64,000 nucleotides of DNA. Source: Paenalicyclobacillus ferrooxydans. GTDB taxonomy: Bacteria; Bacillota; Bacilli; Alicyclobacillales; Alicyclobacillaceae. The notes beneath the pieces are model-generated. The model searched no databases and was not told the DNA's origin. It worked only from the letters and a program-made list of their open reading frames with translations. The DNA lies in the NCBI RefSeq assembly GCF_001399675.1, contig NZ_LJCO01000042.1:1-64000 (forward strand), written 5' to 3'. The position numbers and the translations under genes are program-made. Positions 7,344 to 15,915 of the stretch are shown piece by piece (within the stretch, counting starts at the first letter, position 1; each line of letters begins with the position of its first letter).

Positions 7344-9134
7344 ATGATGGTTATGAAAATGTCTATCAAACTCCCAATGCTGCAAACAGAAAACTCGTCA
7401 TTCCTGCGGTGGGTGGTGTATCCGCTCGCTGCATTTCCGTTGATCAATTTCGGGTTGCAACACTGGTCACCCGCTTTGCACTCCATCTGGAACTACGGGG
7501 TTCTGCTCTGTCTGTTCGTTGTGGCAGCCGTGCGATACCGGCAGGGCTTCCGTCCTCTGACGGTCACATGGACTCGGTTCGCGGGGTACTATCTGCTTCT
7601 CGGGGCAGGGCTCACATTTGCGGTTTTTTGGCATCCATTGTTAACGATAGCAGGTTATCGGATCGATGTGCTGTATATTCTTGTGGCGATCCTCATACCG
7701 TTTGCCATCGGATCGAAAGATATTACGAAGTTGCTTTACCTGATGTGCTCCGTGGCGGTCTTAATCGGTCTTCACGGGGTCTATCAATACGTCGTCAAGA
7801 CCCCCGTTCCGTCAGCGTGGATGGATGTGGGGGAGCATCTGCGGACACGTGTCTTCTCCGTCTTTCTCAGTTGTAACGAACTCGGTGCTTACATGGCACT
7901 GATGCTGCCGGTTATCGGGGGTTTTGTTCTTTACGACACCAACCGAACACGCAAATGGCTGCTTGGGCTCGGAATGATTCCATGCGCCTTAACTCTCGTG
8001 TTTACATTCTCACGCGCTGCATGGTTCTCCCTGGGTCTGGCTGTTGTAATTGTGGCCATCGTGTTCGAGCGACGTCTCTTGATTGTACTCGCAGTATTAT
8101 TTGCATCGAGCTTTCTCGTGTCATCGGTCCGCCATCGAATTACAGATTTGTTATCCCCGATTTATTGGATAAAGTCAGCACACGGTGGACGTGTACAGCG
8201 ATGGCATCAAGCGTTTCAGGCAATGCGAGGCGATCCGTTATTTGGGGCTGGCCCTGGCCATTACGGCGGGTCATTGGCGGCCTACAACGACTTCAGCCTG
8301 TATTCTGACAATTACTACGCAAAAATCCTTGGTGAAGCTGGGCTCGTGGGGCTGATATTGTTCCTCGCGATGCACATCTCATTGTTGCGTGACTTATGGA
8401 GCAGGGTGCAGCGGACAGCGGGTCGCAAGCGACTAGTCTTCCTCGGAGGACTGACAGGACTTCTGTCCGTGCTCATCCACAACATGTTCGAAAACGTCTT
8501 TGAGTATCCGGAAATGTCGCTCTGCTATTTTTTCCTGATGGCGATCTTTCTCGTTTGGGGACAAACTGAGATCAGCGGCGGAGTCGAGGTTTTACCGTCA
8601 TCTCCGTCCCCAGTCACGCTGAGTGTCCTGTGGACGCGGGAAAAAGTGACGGCTAAAACGTGGATCGCCATGACAGCTTGGAGCCTTTTTGTAACCTTGG
8701 CAAACTTACACATCGTCACACCGCTTGTTCTCCGTTATGATCTATTTGGCGTGTTTTTGGTCATCCTAATTGGGGCGGTCTGGCTCGTGAGTGTCATCCC
8801 ATCGGATCGCAAAAGATGGGTGCAAATTACGTTGTTTGACTTGCTCCTCGGGCAGGTTATCAGCCGCTTCTTGTTGAATCACTGGCGTGTGACGTTTCAA
8901 AGCTTGCTCGGCATTCTTCTGCTGTTTGTGCTGGCTTGGCTCGTGACAAAATTGCAGTTTCACGTCCTGCTGATGTCAACATTGGCCGCTGTTGGCGTGA
9001 TTTTCTTTCTATCTTTTTATCAACATTTGGGTCCGAATGCTTTTGTAATTCCAGCATCCGTGCTACTCTCTATATGGATTATCGGAGGATTGGTTGTACG
9101 GTACCTGGCACAGAGAAGTTGGACTAGTGCTTGA
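7344..9134 (+). CDS. O-antigen ligase/polymerase (Wzy/WaaL)-type membrane protein
   Basis: A 596-residue polytopic membrane protein with about 12-14 hydrophobic segments. Around residues 295-335 it has the large-loop signature of Wzy_C proteins (LFGAGPGHYGG, then DNYYAKILGEAGLVGLILF). The family joins or polymerises lipid-linked glycans on the outer face of the membrane. The last ~200 residues add further helices beyond the usual ligase core. It is followed by a tiny membrane ORF and a glycosyltransferase, suggesting a small locus for an exported polysaccharide or a glycolipid. ATG 7344 and ATG 7356 are both possible starts; neither has a strong binding site. Confidence 0.82.
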   Translation: MMVMKMSIKLPMLQTENSSFLRWVVYPLAAFPLINFGLQHWSPALHSIWNYGVLLCLFVVAAVRYRQGFRPLTVTWTRFAGYYLLLGAGLTFAVFWHPLLTIAGYRIDVLYILVAILIPFAIGSKDITKLLYLMCSVAVLIGLHGVYQYVVKTPVPSAWMDVGEHLRTRVFSVFLSCNELGAYMALMLPVIGGFVLYDTNRTRKWLLGLGMIPCALTLVFTFSRAAWFSLGLAVVIVAIVFERRLLIVLAVLFASSFLVSSVRHRITDLLSPIYWIKSAHGGRVQRWHQAFQAMRGDPLFGAGPGHYGGSLAAYNDFSLYSDNYYAKILGEAGLVGLILFLAMHISLLRDLWSRVQRTAGRKRLVFLGGLTGLLSVLIHNMFENVFEYPEMSLCYFFLMAIFLVWGQTEISGGVEVLPSSPSPVTLSVLWTREKVTAKTWIAMTAWSLFVTLANLHIVTPLVLRYDLFGVFLVILIGAVWLVSVIPSDRKRWVQITLFDLLLGQVISRFLLNHWRVTFQSLLGILLLFVLAWLVTKLQFHVLLMSTLAAVGVIFFLSFYQHLGPNAFVIPASVLLSIWIIGGLVVRYLAQRSWTSA

Positions 9135-9148
9135 GGACGGTGGGTACG

Positions 9149-9250
9149 ATGGGAGATGTCAACAGCCTGCTGAATTCTGTAGGTTCAATTTTGCTTTGTC
9201 TACTCGCTGCAGTGGGCCTCGTCGTTTGGACGACTCGCAGCGGTCGGTAG
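9149..9250 (+). CDS. Small single-pass membrane protein (33 residues)
   Basis: The ATG at 9149 opens a 33-codon frame ending with TAG at 9248. The product begins MGDVNSLLNSVGS, continues with one hydrophobic helix rich in Leu, Ala and Val (about residues 12-28), and ends with a basic tail TTRSGR. A purine-rich GGACGGTGGG lies just upstream. It begins 15 bp after the ligase-type gene and precedes the glycosyltransferase, so it would be co-transcribed. I recognise no family. It may be a partner of either membrane neighbour, or chance. Confidence 0.5.
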   Translation: MGDVNSLLNSVGSILLCLLAAVGLVVWTTRSGR

Positions 9251-9357
9251 CGGTCGGCAAGGTAAACAGACACTTGGTTACACAAAAAAAATTGCAAGCA
9301 TGCAACCGGACAGGCATAACTTCAATAGTGATACGGACCATGGAAAGAAGGTCGTGC

Positions 9358-10608
9358 ATGTTTCTTGTAAACGGTGCTTTTGACGTCGTTTATTCCGTCG
9401 TCCAGATTCTCACATTGCTGATAGGCTTATATCAGTTTGCTATTTCTATTTTTGGGCTGCGCCACAAAAAAGAGGCTGTCACGCACGGGCCGCAAAAACG
9501 GTTTGCCGTGATCATTCCAGCGCATAATGAAGAACGGGTTGTCGGCCCGCTGATTGATAGCATACAGGGACAAAACTATCCTAAAGAGTTGTTCGAGATC
9601 CATCTGATTGCGGACAACTGCACCGACCACACTGCAGATGTGGCCCGTAAGCATGGCGCCATGATCCATGAGCGAGTCAACCACGACAAAGTCGGTAAAG
9701 GCTACGCGATTGAGTGGATGATTCAAGAACTCGACAACTCGGGCACAGAGTATGACGCCCTTGTGATGTTCGATGCGGACAACCTGGTGCACCCTGACTT
9801 TCTCCGCATCATGAACGATAAACTATGTTCTGGACACCCGGTTATCCAAGGTTATCTCGGTGTGAAGAACCCGTTTGACAGTTGGGTCAGTGTTTCTCTC
9901 GCCAATTCGTACTGGTACGACAACCGCATGTGGCAACATGCCCGTGCTCGCCTTGGACTCCCTTGTGCACTCGGCGGTACAGGATTATGTATTGATCGCA
10001 CCCTGCTGCAAGAAATGGGTTGGGAAGCAACCGGGCTCACGGAGGATTTGGAGTTTGGGGTACGCTGTGTCGATCACGGTATCGTCCCCATCTGGGCTCA
10101 CGACGCAAAGGTGTACGATGAAAAGCCGGTCACCTTTGTGGCGTCATTTCATCAGCGTCTGCGCTGGCAACAAGGCCATTTCAACTGTGCCAAGCAGTAC
10201 ATCCCGAAACTCATTCGGGACAGCATCAGAGAACGACGATTCATGAAGTTTGACATGGCCGTGTATCTGTTTCAACCGATGAGAGCCCTCATCGTGTTCG
10301 CCATGTCCATCATGTTGTTCTTGTTTAACCAACCGTTCTTCGATCAAACCCTGTCACTGCACGTGCAGCAAATCATCCCGGCCTCCATCTGGATGTGGAT
10401 CTCCGCGATTCTGTTTATGGAGATGCCGCTCGCACTCATCTTAGAGCGGATGAACTGGAAAGCCTACGTCGGACTGATTCTGACCCCCATTTTCCTTTGG
10501 ACATGGGGACCTGTGACCTTACAGGCATTCTTCACCCGAAAGAACAGAAAGTGGCATCACACGGTGCACAAGCGCGCACTGCGGCTGGAACAGGTTCAGG
10601 ATCCGTGA
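9358..10608 (+). CDS. Family 2 glycosyltransferase, processive type
   Basis: A 416-residue membrane glycosyltransferase. After an N-terminal hydrophobic helix comes the GT-A domain: FAVIIPAHNEE, the DAD metal-binding motif in VMFDADNLVHPDF, the TGLTEDLEF acceptor motif and RLRWQQGHF, the Q/RxxRW motif of processive synthases such as hyaluronan or cellulose synthase. Three or four C-terminal helices follow. It should transfer sugar from a nucleotide donor to a growing or lipid-linked acceptor on the cytosolic face. The ATG at 9358 is chosen because GAAAGAAGG precedes it and because upstream codons overlap the small ORF. The terminator at 10680-10730 closes the unit. The actual sugar is unknown. 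Confidence 0.87.
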   Translation: MFLVNGAFDVVYSVVQILTLLIGLYQFAISIFGLRHKKEAVTHGPQKRFAVIIPAHNEERVVGPLIDSIQGQNYPKELFEIHLIADNCTDHTADVARKHGAMIHERVNHDKVGKGYAIEWMIQELDNSGTEYDALVMFDADNLVHPDFLRIMNDKLCSGHPVIQGYLGVKNPFDSWVSVSLANSYWYDNRMWQHARARLGLPCALGGTGLCIDRTLLQEMGWEATGLTEDLEFGVRCVDHGIVPIWAHDAKVYDEKPVTFVASFHQRLRWQQGHFNCAKQYIPKLIRDSIRERRFMKFDMAVYLFQPMRALIVFAMSIMLFLFNQPFFDQTLSLHVQQIIPASIWMWISAILFMEMPLALILERMNWKAYVGLILTPIFLWTWGPVTLQAFFTRKNRKWHHTVHKRALRLEQVQDP

Positions 10609-10679
10609 TGATATGGTCGGGCGGCGCTCTGAGTGCCACGCCACAAGGAGAAGTACGCAACAAACGCGAGTCACACACG

Positions 10680-10730
10680 AAGACCCAAGCACGAGGCAAC
10701 AAGTTGCCTTCACGTCGCTTGGGTCTTTTT
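10680..10730 (+). terminator. Rho-independent terminator after glycosyltransferase
   Basis: AAGACCCAAGC and GCTTGGGTCTT pair around an inner AGGCAAC/GTTGCCT hairpin, followed by TTTTT. It ends the rightward 7.3-10.6 kb unit. Confidence 0.88.
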
Positions 10731-10800
10731 ATCGCTTATGGTTTAAGGACAGATTGCTTGGTGACACGACGGTTGTGGCGGCCATACTTTGAGAAGGCGC

Positions 10801-11046
10801 TTATAGAGATGGTTTTTGCCCATACGTCTTGAACTTTTTAATTACCGTGTCCATGTCGCTGTCTGATAACAAAACCGGATTCCCTGCAAGCTTCGCCTTG
10901 TAGTACACCTCTGCACAAAACTCAATCTCTTCAGCGGTGTTGAAGGCGTAACCGATATCCGGTCCTGCTGCCAGGAGGCCATGGTTGCCGAGCAAAACTG
11001 CGTATTCTCCCAGGTAAACTCCAAACGCCACAATGGCAACGAACAA
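10801..11046 (-). pseudogene. C-terminal remnant of a class II aldolase (FucA/AraD family)
   Basis: The minus strand encodes a tail with VLLGNHGLLAAGPDIGYAF, AEEIEFCAEVYYKAK and VIKKFKTYGQ, the recognisable C-terminal third of class II aldolases/epimerases, ending at TAA (10801-10803). The catalytic N-terminal two thirds (zinc-binding HxH and the Glu) are missing: upstream of about 11046 the frame is unrelated sequence. There is no credible start. This is a truncated relic rather than a gene, and it is not a copy of the intact araD at 49.2 kb. Confidence 0.75.
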
Positions 11047-11800
11047 AACTTCCTCTGTTGCTCCGAATTTGAGTTGCGTCCAGACTTTAAGGTACATAAG
11101 TTCCCTTATGCCCTCTCTCACTGCCCGTTCGTAGCTTCCTCGACGCCGACAAGGGAATTCCTGTTCGTTGTTTCACTACCACCCTGCCTGAATGAGCTAT
11201 CAACGGACATATTTTCCCTTGTGCCTCGGTCTGGCAGGCACTCATCACGCCACTTGACTGACAGACGCAGCAGCAGGCCTGCCTTCCACATTCTCTTTAA
11301 CGCAATTCCGGTGCTTGGTCGATCCGATACTTCTACTCGGTCCGATGCCTCCACTCTACAAGATATGCACTGGCCAACTGTGCAAAAGCCGTCAGTGATC
11401 GGTCCGACAGATTGAAAAGGCCTACCATCAGCAACAACTACAAGGATGCTTCAACAACTACAAGGATGCTTCTCCGAAACCGATGCTTAGAAACAGATTG
11501 GCCCGATTCGGTGAACCAGAAGTCGAACTCGACATCGAAGTCGTCAATGACTGCTTCCCCTCAATACGGAACTCATAGAAGTTCCAGACCTCATCTATCA
11601 AATGGAGGCGTTTTAATCAATAAACCGTGATGGTTCGGATTTTAACTCAGGTGACCTACCCTTGAATGACCAGCGACGTAGCAAGTAATGACTCAACCTT
11701 TAAAACCACAAGGCAAAACCAACCCGAATACAATTGGAAAAAAGAATTCGGCACACAAATTCCTAAAAGCTGTAGAATGGGAGGCGATACAGAAATAGTT
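11047..11800. other. Unassigned sequence between aldolase remnant and membrane gene
   Basis: About 750 bp with several short open frames on both strands, none with a ribosome-binding site or recognisable product. It contains a perfect 20-bp tandem duplication (11432-11471). It looks like decaying DNA next to the truncated aldolase. Confidence 0.5.
11432..11471. repeat. Perfect 20-bp tandem duplication
   Basis: The unit CAACAACTACAAGGATGCTT occurs at 11432-11451 and 11452-11471 without mismatch, in non-coding sequence. It is most likely a recent slippage event. Confidence 0.85.
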
Positions 11801-11813
11801 AGGGGGCACATGG

Positions 11814-12203
11814 GTGGCAGCATTGATACTGTTGTTAATCATTGCAATGTATGTTTTGAATGGTCTGGCATTCATGCGGCTGTCGAAGCTGGCCGGCAGA
11901 GTCGATCTCGGCTGGATGGCTTGGGTTCCGATTGCCAACATTATTCAGCAGCTTCTGCTCATCAAAAAGAGCGGTTGGAACATCTTCTGGCTCTTGGTAC
12001 CAATCGCGAACATTGTGTTCTACATCATCTGGCAAGTGAGACTGCTCCAAGCTTTTGGCAAACACGGCGCAATCGTGATTCTTGCAATCATTCCATACGT
12101 CAATATGATCTACGAAGTCCTCTGGATAGTTTGGGGCTTTTCCACTCAAACAAGATACACGTTGCCCATAAGTGGATACGCCACCTATGACTTCAAGGCA
12201 TAA
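11814..12203 (+). CDS. Small polytopic membrane protein, DUF5684-like
   Basis: A 129-residue protein with about four hydrophobic segments and the repeated pattern GWMAWVPIANI ... GWNIFWLLVPIANIVFYI ... LLQAFGKHG. This W-x-P-I-x-N layout with a following FGK segment is typical of the DUF5684 group of small membrane proteins, whose function is not known. The GTG at 11814 is preceded by AGGGGG at 11801-11806. A nearby ATG at 11810 is in another frame. The gene is followed within 15 bp by a terminator, so it is probably monocistronic. Confidence 0.75.
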   Translation: MAALILLLIIAMYVLNGLAFMRLSKLAGRVDLGWMAWVPIANIIQQLLLIKKSGWNIFWLLVPIANIVFYIIWQVRLLQAFGKHGAIVILAIIPYVNMIYEVLWIVWGFSTQTRYTLPISGYATYDFKA

Positions 12204-12215
12204 TCCGCGCGACGA

Positions 12216-12255
12216 CGATCCTCCCCCGGTTCCCCCGAAGGAGGATCGCTTTTTA
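12216..12255 (+). terminator. Rho-independent terminator
   Basis: CGATCCTCC and GGAGGATCG pair, followed by CTTTTTATT. It ends the small membrane protein gene and lies near the 3' end of the leftward nagB. Confidence 0.85.
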
Positions 12256-12297
12256 TTCACTGCTGTTGCCTGTTAAAGCCTCTTCCCCTGTTACCGG

Positions 12298-13035
12298 TTA
12301 AAGATACTTCCTCCCCGGCAACTTACGCGCACTGGCCTCGTCAAGGACAATCGTGACATCCCGATGTAACTGAAGAATACTTGCCGGTATGTCAGTTCGC
12401 ACCTCTCCGTGAATCGCCCGGGCGACAATATCCGCCTTTTCCTCCCCAAATGCCATCAGAACAATTTGCTTTGCTTGCAAAATCGCCTGAACGCCCATCG
12501 TGATGGCTGACTTTGGAACTTGGTCCATATCGGGGAAGAACTTGGCGTTATGCGTAATCGTCTCGGGAGTCAGGTTAACAACGTGTGTTTTCGATTGCAG
12601 CAGGTCATTCGGCTCGTTGAATCCGACGTGTCCGTTGACCCCAATGCCAAGCAGTTGAAAGTCAATCGGATGACGGTTGAGAACCTCATCGTATCTGGCA
12701 CACTCGACATCGAGATTAAGCGCAGTGCCATTCGGAATGTGAATTTGTGACTCAGGGATATGAACATGATGAAATAAGTGCTCATGCATGAATCGGTGAT
12801 AACTTTGCGGATGATCCGCCTCAAGGCCGATATACTCATCCAAATTAATCGTGATGCATCGGGACAAATCCAGCCCGCAGTGCTCCAGACGTACCAGCGC
12901 CTCATAGAAAGGCAGCACAGTGCGTCCGGTCGCCAGGCCGAGAACGGGATGCTCTGTGTCCTGAACGATCCGCTCAGCGAGTGCTGCTGCATACAATCCT
13001 GCATCATGTTCTGACTCAAACACACGAATTTTCAA
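12298..13035 (-). CDS. nagB: Glucosamine-6-phosphate deaminase (copy 1)
   Basis: A 245-residue cytosolic enzyme converting glucosamine 6-phosphate to fructose 6-phosphate and ammonia. Family marks are LGLATGRTVLPFYEAL near the start, INLDEYIGL with the catalytic Asp, and GIGVNGHVGFNEP with the catalytic His and Glu. The start is the TTG at 13035: GGAGG lies at the right distance, and its paralogue at 17528 begins at exactly the equivalent residue (M-N-I-R-V-F). The gene sits near nagA, separated by an oppositely oriented MFS gene, and is about 65% similar by eye to copy 2. It is the housekeeping-type copy. Confidence 0.93.
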   Translation of the reverse strand: MKIRVFESEHDAGLYAAALAERIVQDTEHPVLGLATGRTVLPFYEALVRLEHCGLDLSRCITINLDEYIGLEADHPQSYHRFMHEHLFHHVHIPESQIHIPNGTALNLDVECARYDEVLNRHPIDFQLLGIGVNGHVGFNEPNDLLQSKTHVVNLTPETITHNAKFFPDMDQVPKSAITMGVQAILQAKQIVLMAFGEEKADIVARAIHGEVRTDIPASILQLHRDVTIVLDEASARKLPGRKYL

Positions 13036-13090
13036 CCTGCATTCCTCCATCGGTCCTCCCAGACACTATTTTCGCAATCCAAAAAGTGAA

Positions 13091-13120
13091 TTGACATAAA
13101 TGTCGCACCACTTTCATACT
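13091..13120 (+). promoter_or_regulatory. Promoter of MFS gene
   Basis: TTGACA (13091-13096), an 18-bp spacer and CATACT (13115-13120) form a plausible SigA promoter in the divergent nagB-MFS interval, 94 bp upstream of the ATG at 13214. Confidence 0.55.
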
Positions 13121-13213
13121 GAACGAGTGGAGTTCGAAGAGTCTGCTGCCGAACCTATAATCAAGTCCATTAATTAAGTCCATGCTGCTATGCACAGAGC
13201 AAGGAGTCTGCCA

Positions 13214-14356
13214 ATGAAACGCGTGTTCAGCTCGTATTACTTCGTATTCTTTGTCGCTATGGCAGCCACCCAACCGTTTCTAAGTCTATACCTTCATAAT
13301 CGGGGTATTTCGAGTGAGCACATTGGCTTTATTCTCGCCTGCGGGAACGGCGCGGGCATTTTAGTTCAGCCGCTCCTCGGACACTTAAACGATGTGATTC
13401 CAGACAGTCGGCGATTGCTTCTCTTGTCTGCAATTGTTTCTCCAATTATCTTCGCTGGCTATGCGATATCCAGAAATATTTTCATCCTGCTCTCTGTAGC
13501 AGCTCTGTTTGCCGTAGCGCAATCATCTGGACCGCTCGCAGATGCAATGACGGTGCACGAAGCCGAGCGCTCCGGCTTCACCTACGGCCAGATCAGGCTT
13601 TGGGGAGCTCTCAGCTTCGCATTAACAACCATGATTGCCGGGTACGTCTATCACCTTACCGGCATCAGCTTGGCATTTGGTCTCTACGCGGTCTTTTCTA
13701 TCCTGCTGGCGACAATCACGTGGAAACTGCCCAAGTCCCGAGCCGCAAGCCACGCTTCTGAGGCATTCTGGAAAGGCATCTGGAACGTCACCAAAAATGC
13801 GCGTCTGCTTGTGTTTATTGTCATCTGCTTTTTTGTAGCCAGTGCGCTCACGATGAATACCACATATCTGCCGCTCTATTTCCAGGCCCTTCATCATCCC
13901 ATGGCGCTGGTTGGACTGAACTTCACCGTTGCCGCACTTACCGAAGTACCGCTGTTCTACCTGTCGGGAAAATGGATGGCCCGATTTGGCAAGATGCCCA
14001 TCCTGATTCTTGCGACCGCGACCTTGGCTGTGAAATACGCCGTGATGGCGATGAATCCCCCGACCGCTGTGATACTCTCAATTCAAGTCTTGGACGGCGT
14101 AGGCTACGCTCTATACTGGAGTGCTGCCGTTCAGGTTGTGAACGATCTCGCTCCAAGCGAACGCTCTGGTACTGCTCAAACCTTGTATGCAGCGATTGCC
14201 GGCAGCCTTAGCGGGATCGTCGGTACGAGCGCAGGAGGCTTTGTATTCGCGCAGTTTGGCCCGCTTGTGACGTACGTTGTCATTACGAGTTCCGTGCTCG
14301 TCGCCTTTGTCGGATTCATCGCTTTTGCGCGCTTCGGAATGCGTCAGGCCTGGTAG
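13214..14356 (+). CDS. MFS transporter (LacY-like/MFS_1_like)
   Basis: A 380-residue protein with 12 predicted membrane helices. It starts with YYFVFFVAMAATQPFLSLYL and has the MFS pattern LLGHLNDVIPDSRR between helices 2 and 3. This sugar/nucleoside-type branch works as a proton symporter. Its position between nagB and nagA suggests uptake of an amino sugar or its derivative, but the substrate is not proven. AAGGAG lies seven bases before the ATG at 13214. Its 3' end overlaps the 3' end of nagA by 13 bp on the other strand. It is related to the transporter at 18729-19928. Confidence 0.85.
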   Translation: MKRVFSSYYFVFFVAMAATQPFLSLYLHNRGISSEHIGFILACGNGAGILVQPLLGHLNDVIPDSRRLLLLSAIVSPIIFAGYAISRNIFILLSVAALFAVAQSSGPLADAMTVHEAERSGFTYGQIRLWGALSFALTTMIAGYVYHLTGISLAFGLYAVFSILLATITWKLPKSRAASHASEAFWKGIWNVTKNARLLVFIVICFFVASALTMNTTYLPLYFQALHHPMALVGLNFTVAALTEVPLFYLSGKWMARFGKMPILILATATLAVKYAVMAMNPPTAVILSIQVLDGVGYALYWSAAVQVVNDLAPSERSGTAQTLYAAIAGSLSGIVGTSAGGFVFAQFGPLVTYVVITSSVLVAFVGFIAFARFGMRQAW

Positions 14357-15471
14357 ACCAGTCGGCCTCGCACAACCGTGTGGGTCACTTGCCACGACTC
14401 ATCCACCGCGATGAGGTTGGCAGGAGCACCGACCGCAATGCGACCGTGCGGCAGGTTCAGGAGCTTCGATTGGTTCAAAGAAGTCACCTGATGCACATCA
14501 TCCGGTTGCAGCGCTTGAATCCCGAGCAGGTTTCGGACCGCCCTATCTACGGTGACCGTACTGCCAGCCAAGGTACCGTCTGCCAACCGGACTGCACCGT
14601 TCTTTACAAACAGCGTGTGTCCTGCTGAGCCGTACTCTCCCTCTGGCATATCTGCAGCCTTGACAGCATCGGTAATGAGCATCACGTGTTCGGGACCTTT
14701 GGCTCGAATCGCTGCCCGAAGCATCAACGGATGAACGTGAATGAGGTCAGCAATCAACTCCACCATCACACGGTCGTCACCGAGCGCAGAACCAGCCAGT
14801 CCCGGCTCGCGATGACCAGCAGGGCTCATGGCGTTGAACAGGTGCGTCACACTGCGTGCTCCCCACTCAATCCCTTGTGAGACCTGCACGGCCGTGGCGT
14901 TACAGTGGCCCATCGCGACGATGACCCCCTGCTTTGCCGCAAGCTTGACGAGCGGTTCTGCACCCGCGACTTCAGGGGCCATCGTGACGTATCGAATCGC
15001 ACCGCCGGAAAGTTGTTGCCACCGTTCGAAAAGCTCCGTGCTTGGTGGAATGATGTACTGTTTCGGCTGTGCACCGGGCTTACTTGGGTTGATAAAGGGT
15101 CCTTCAAGATGGAAGCCAAGGACCTCTGCGCCGTTTCTGGTCCGATTCGACTCGTAAGCGCTGAATACCTTGTCCAGTGCTTCAGGAGACGCGGTGACTG
15201 TCGTCAAGAGGAGTCCCGTCGTCCCGTGTTTGGCGTGAGTCAGGGCGACATGTTCAAACGCCTCTTCCGTTCCATCCATCACTTCCGCACCGCCGCCGCC
15301 GTGGACATGCACATCGATGTAACCAGGGAGCAGGTTACCGTCTGTCTGGATGTGCGTTGCTCCCGTAAAGTCGGTGGCCGTAAGATCTCCGATGGCCGTG
15401 ATAATGCCATCTTCAATCTTGATTTGCTTTACGTGTCCGTCAATCTTACCGCTCATAATCACTGTGCTCAT
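14344..15471 (-). CDS. nagA: N-acetylglucosamine-6-phosphate deacetylase
   Basis: A 375-residue amidohydrolase that removes acetate from GlcNAc-6-phosphate, feeding NagB. It shows the metal site DVHVHGGGG, the conserved FHLEGPFINPSKPGA loop, the MGHCNAT and THLFNAMSP histidine motifs and VMLITDAVKAADMPEG with the catalytic Asp. The ATG at 15471 is preceded by GGAGGTG at four to five bases; an upstream in-frame ATG at 15504 has no such site. It runs leftward toward nagB, but a gene on the opposite strand lies between them, so they are separate transcripts. Confidence 0.94.
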   Translation of the reverse strand: MSTVIMSGKIDGHVKQIKIEDGIITAIGDLTATDFTGATHIQTDGNLLPGYIDVHVHGGGGAEVMDGTEEAFEHVALTHAKHGTTGLLLTTVTASPEALDKVFSAYESNRTRNGAEVLGFHLEGPFINPSKPGAQPKQYIIPPSTELFERWQQLSGGAIRYVTMAPEVAGAEPLVKLAAKQGVIVAMGHCNATAVQVSQGIEWGARSVTHLFNAMSPAGHREPGLAGSALGDDRVMVELIADLIHVHPLMLRAAIRAKGPEHVMLITDAVKAADMPEGEYGSAGHTLFVKNGAVRLADGTLAGSTVTVDRAVRNLLGIQALQPDDVHQVTSLNQSKLLNLPHGRIAVGAPANLIAVDESWQVTHTVVRGRLVYQA

Positions 15472-15915
15472 CGTGCACCTCCGGCAAATTGAGTATCTAT
15501 GCATACAACCCCCGCGGTCTGTGTGTCACCACTCACCCTCCGTCCGCGGGCGGTAGCACAATCTCGGTTTCTGCCCAGCCATTTCTTACAGCGGTTGTAC
15601 TACTTTTCGGACGTTTTCCTTTGACTCGATTTTCTGGTCAGTGAAAATAAAAAAAACAACCATAAAATGCCAATCAAAATAAATCAGCCAAGACGTTCCA
15701 TATCCTTGCTACTGTGGTGATTTCTTTTAATACGGTTTGAACACTACTTTATAGGAAGCTGCGGCGGAAATTTCGTTGAAAGCGTAGATCTTATTCAAAA
15801 TATGGAATAATCCCCATCACCTCCGTCCGATACCACCGTGAACATAAATATCAGCGTACCCCCTACTCGTCGCGATGGACTGAAGGAATCTACAACACTT
15901 TCTGGAGCCCACCTA
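15472..15915. other. Intergenic between nagA and the amino-sugar operon
   Basis: About 440 bp that is the 5' region of nagA and the 3' end of the leftward 24.1-15.9 kb operon. It is GC-rich on the left and AT-rich around 15640-15700. I see no gene and no convincing terminator or named operator. Confidence 0.4.

Noticed and set aside
9094-9357. N-terminal extension of the glycosyltransferase
   Set aside because: The extra 88 residues have no family counterpart, overlap the end of the upstream gene and the 33-residue ORF, and a good binding site lies before ATG 9358.
11666-12190. 174-codon plus-strand frame over the small membrane protein
   Set aside because: The overlapping 129-residue frame has a good binding site and family-like membrane pattern; this one has neither.
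15818-15842. T-box-like sequence on the minus strand
   Set aside because: GGTGGTATCGG resembles the antiterminator element weakly, but no specifier stem, terminator or amino-acid gene follows.
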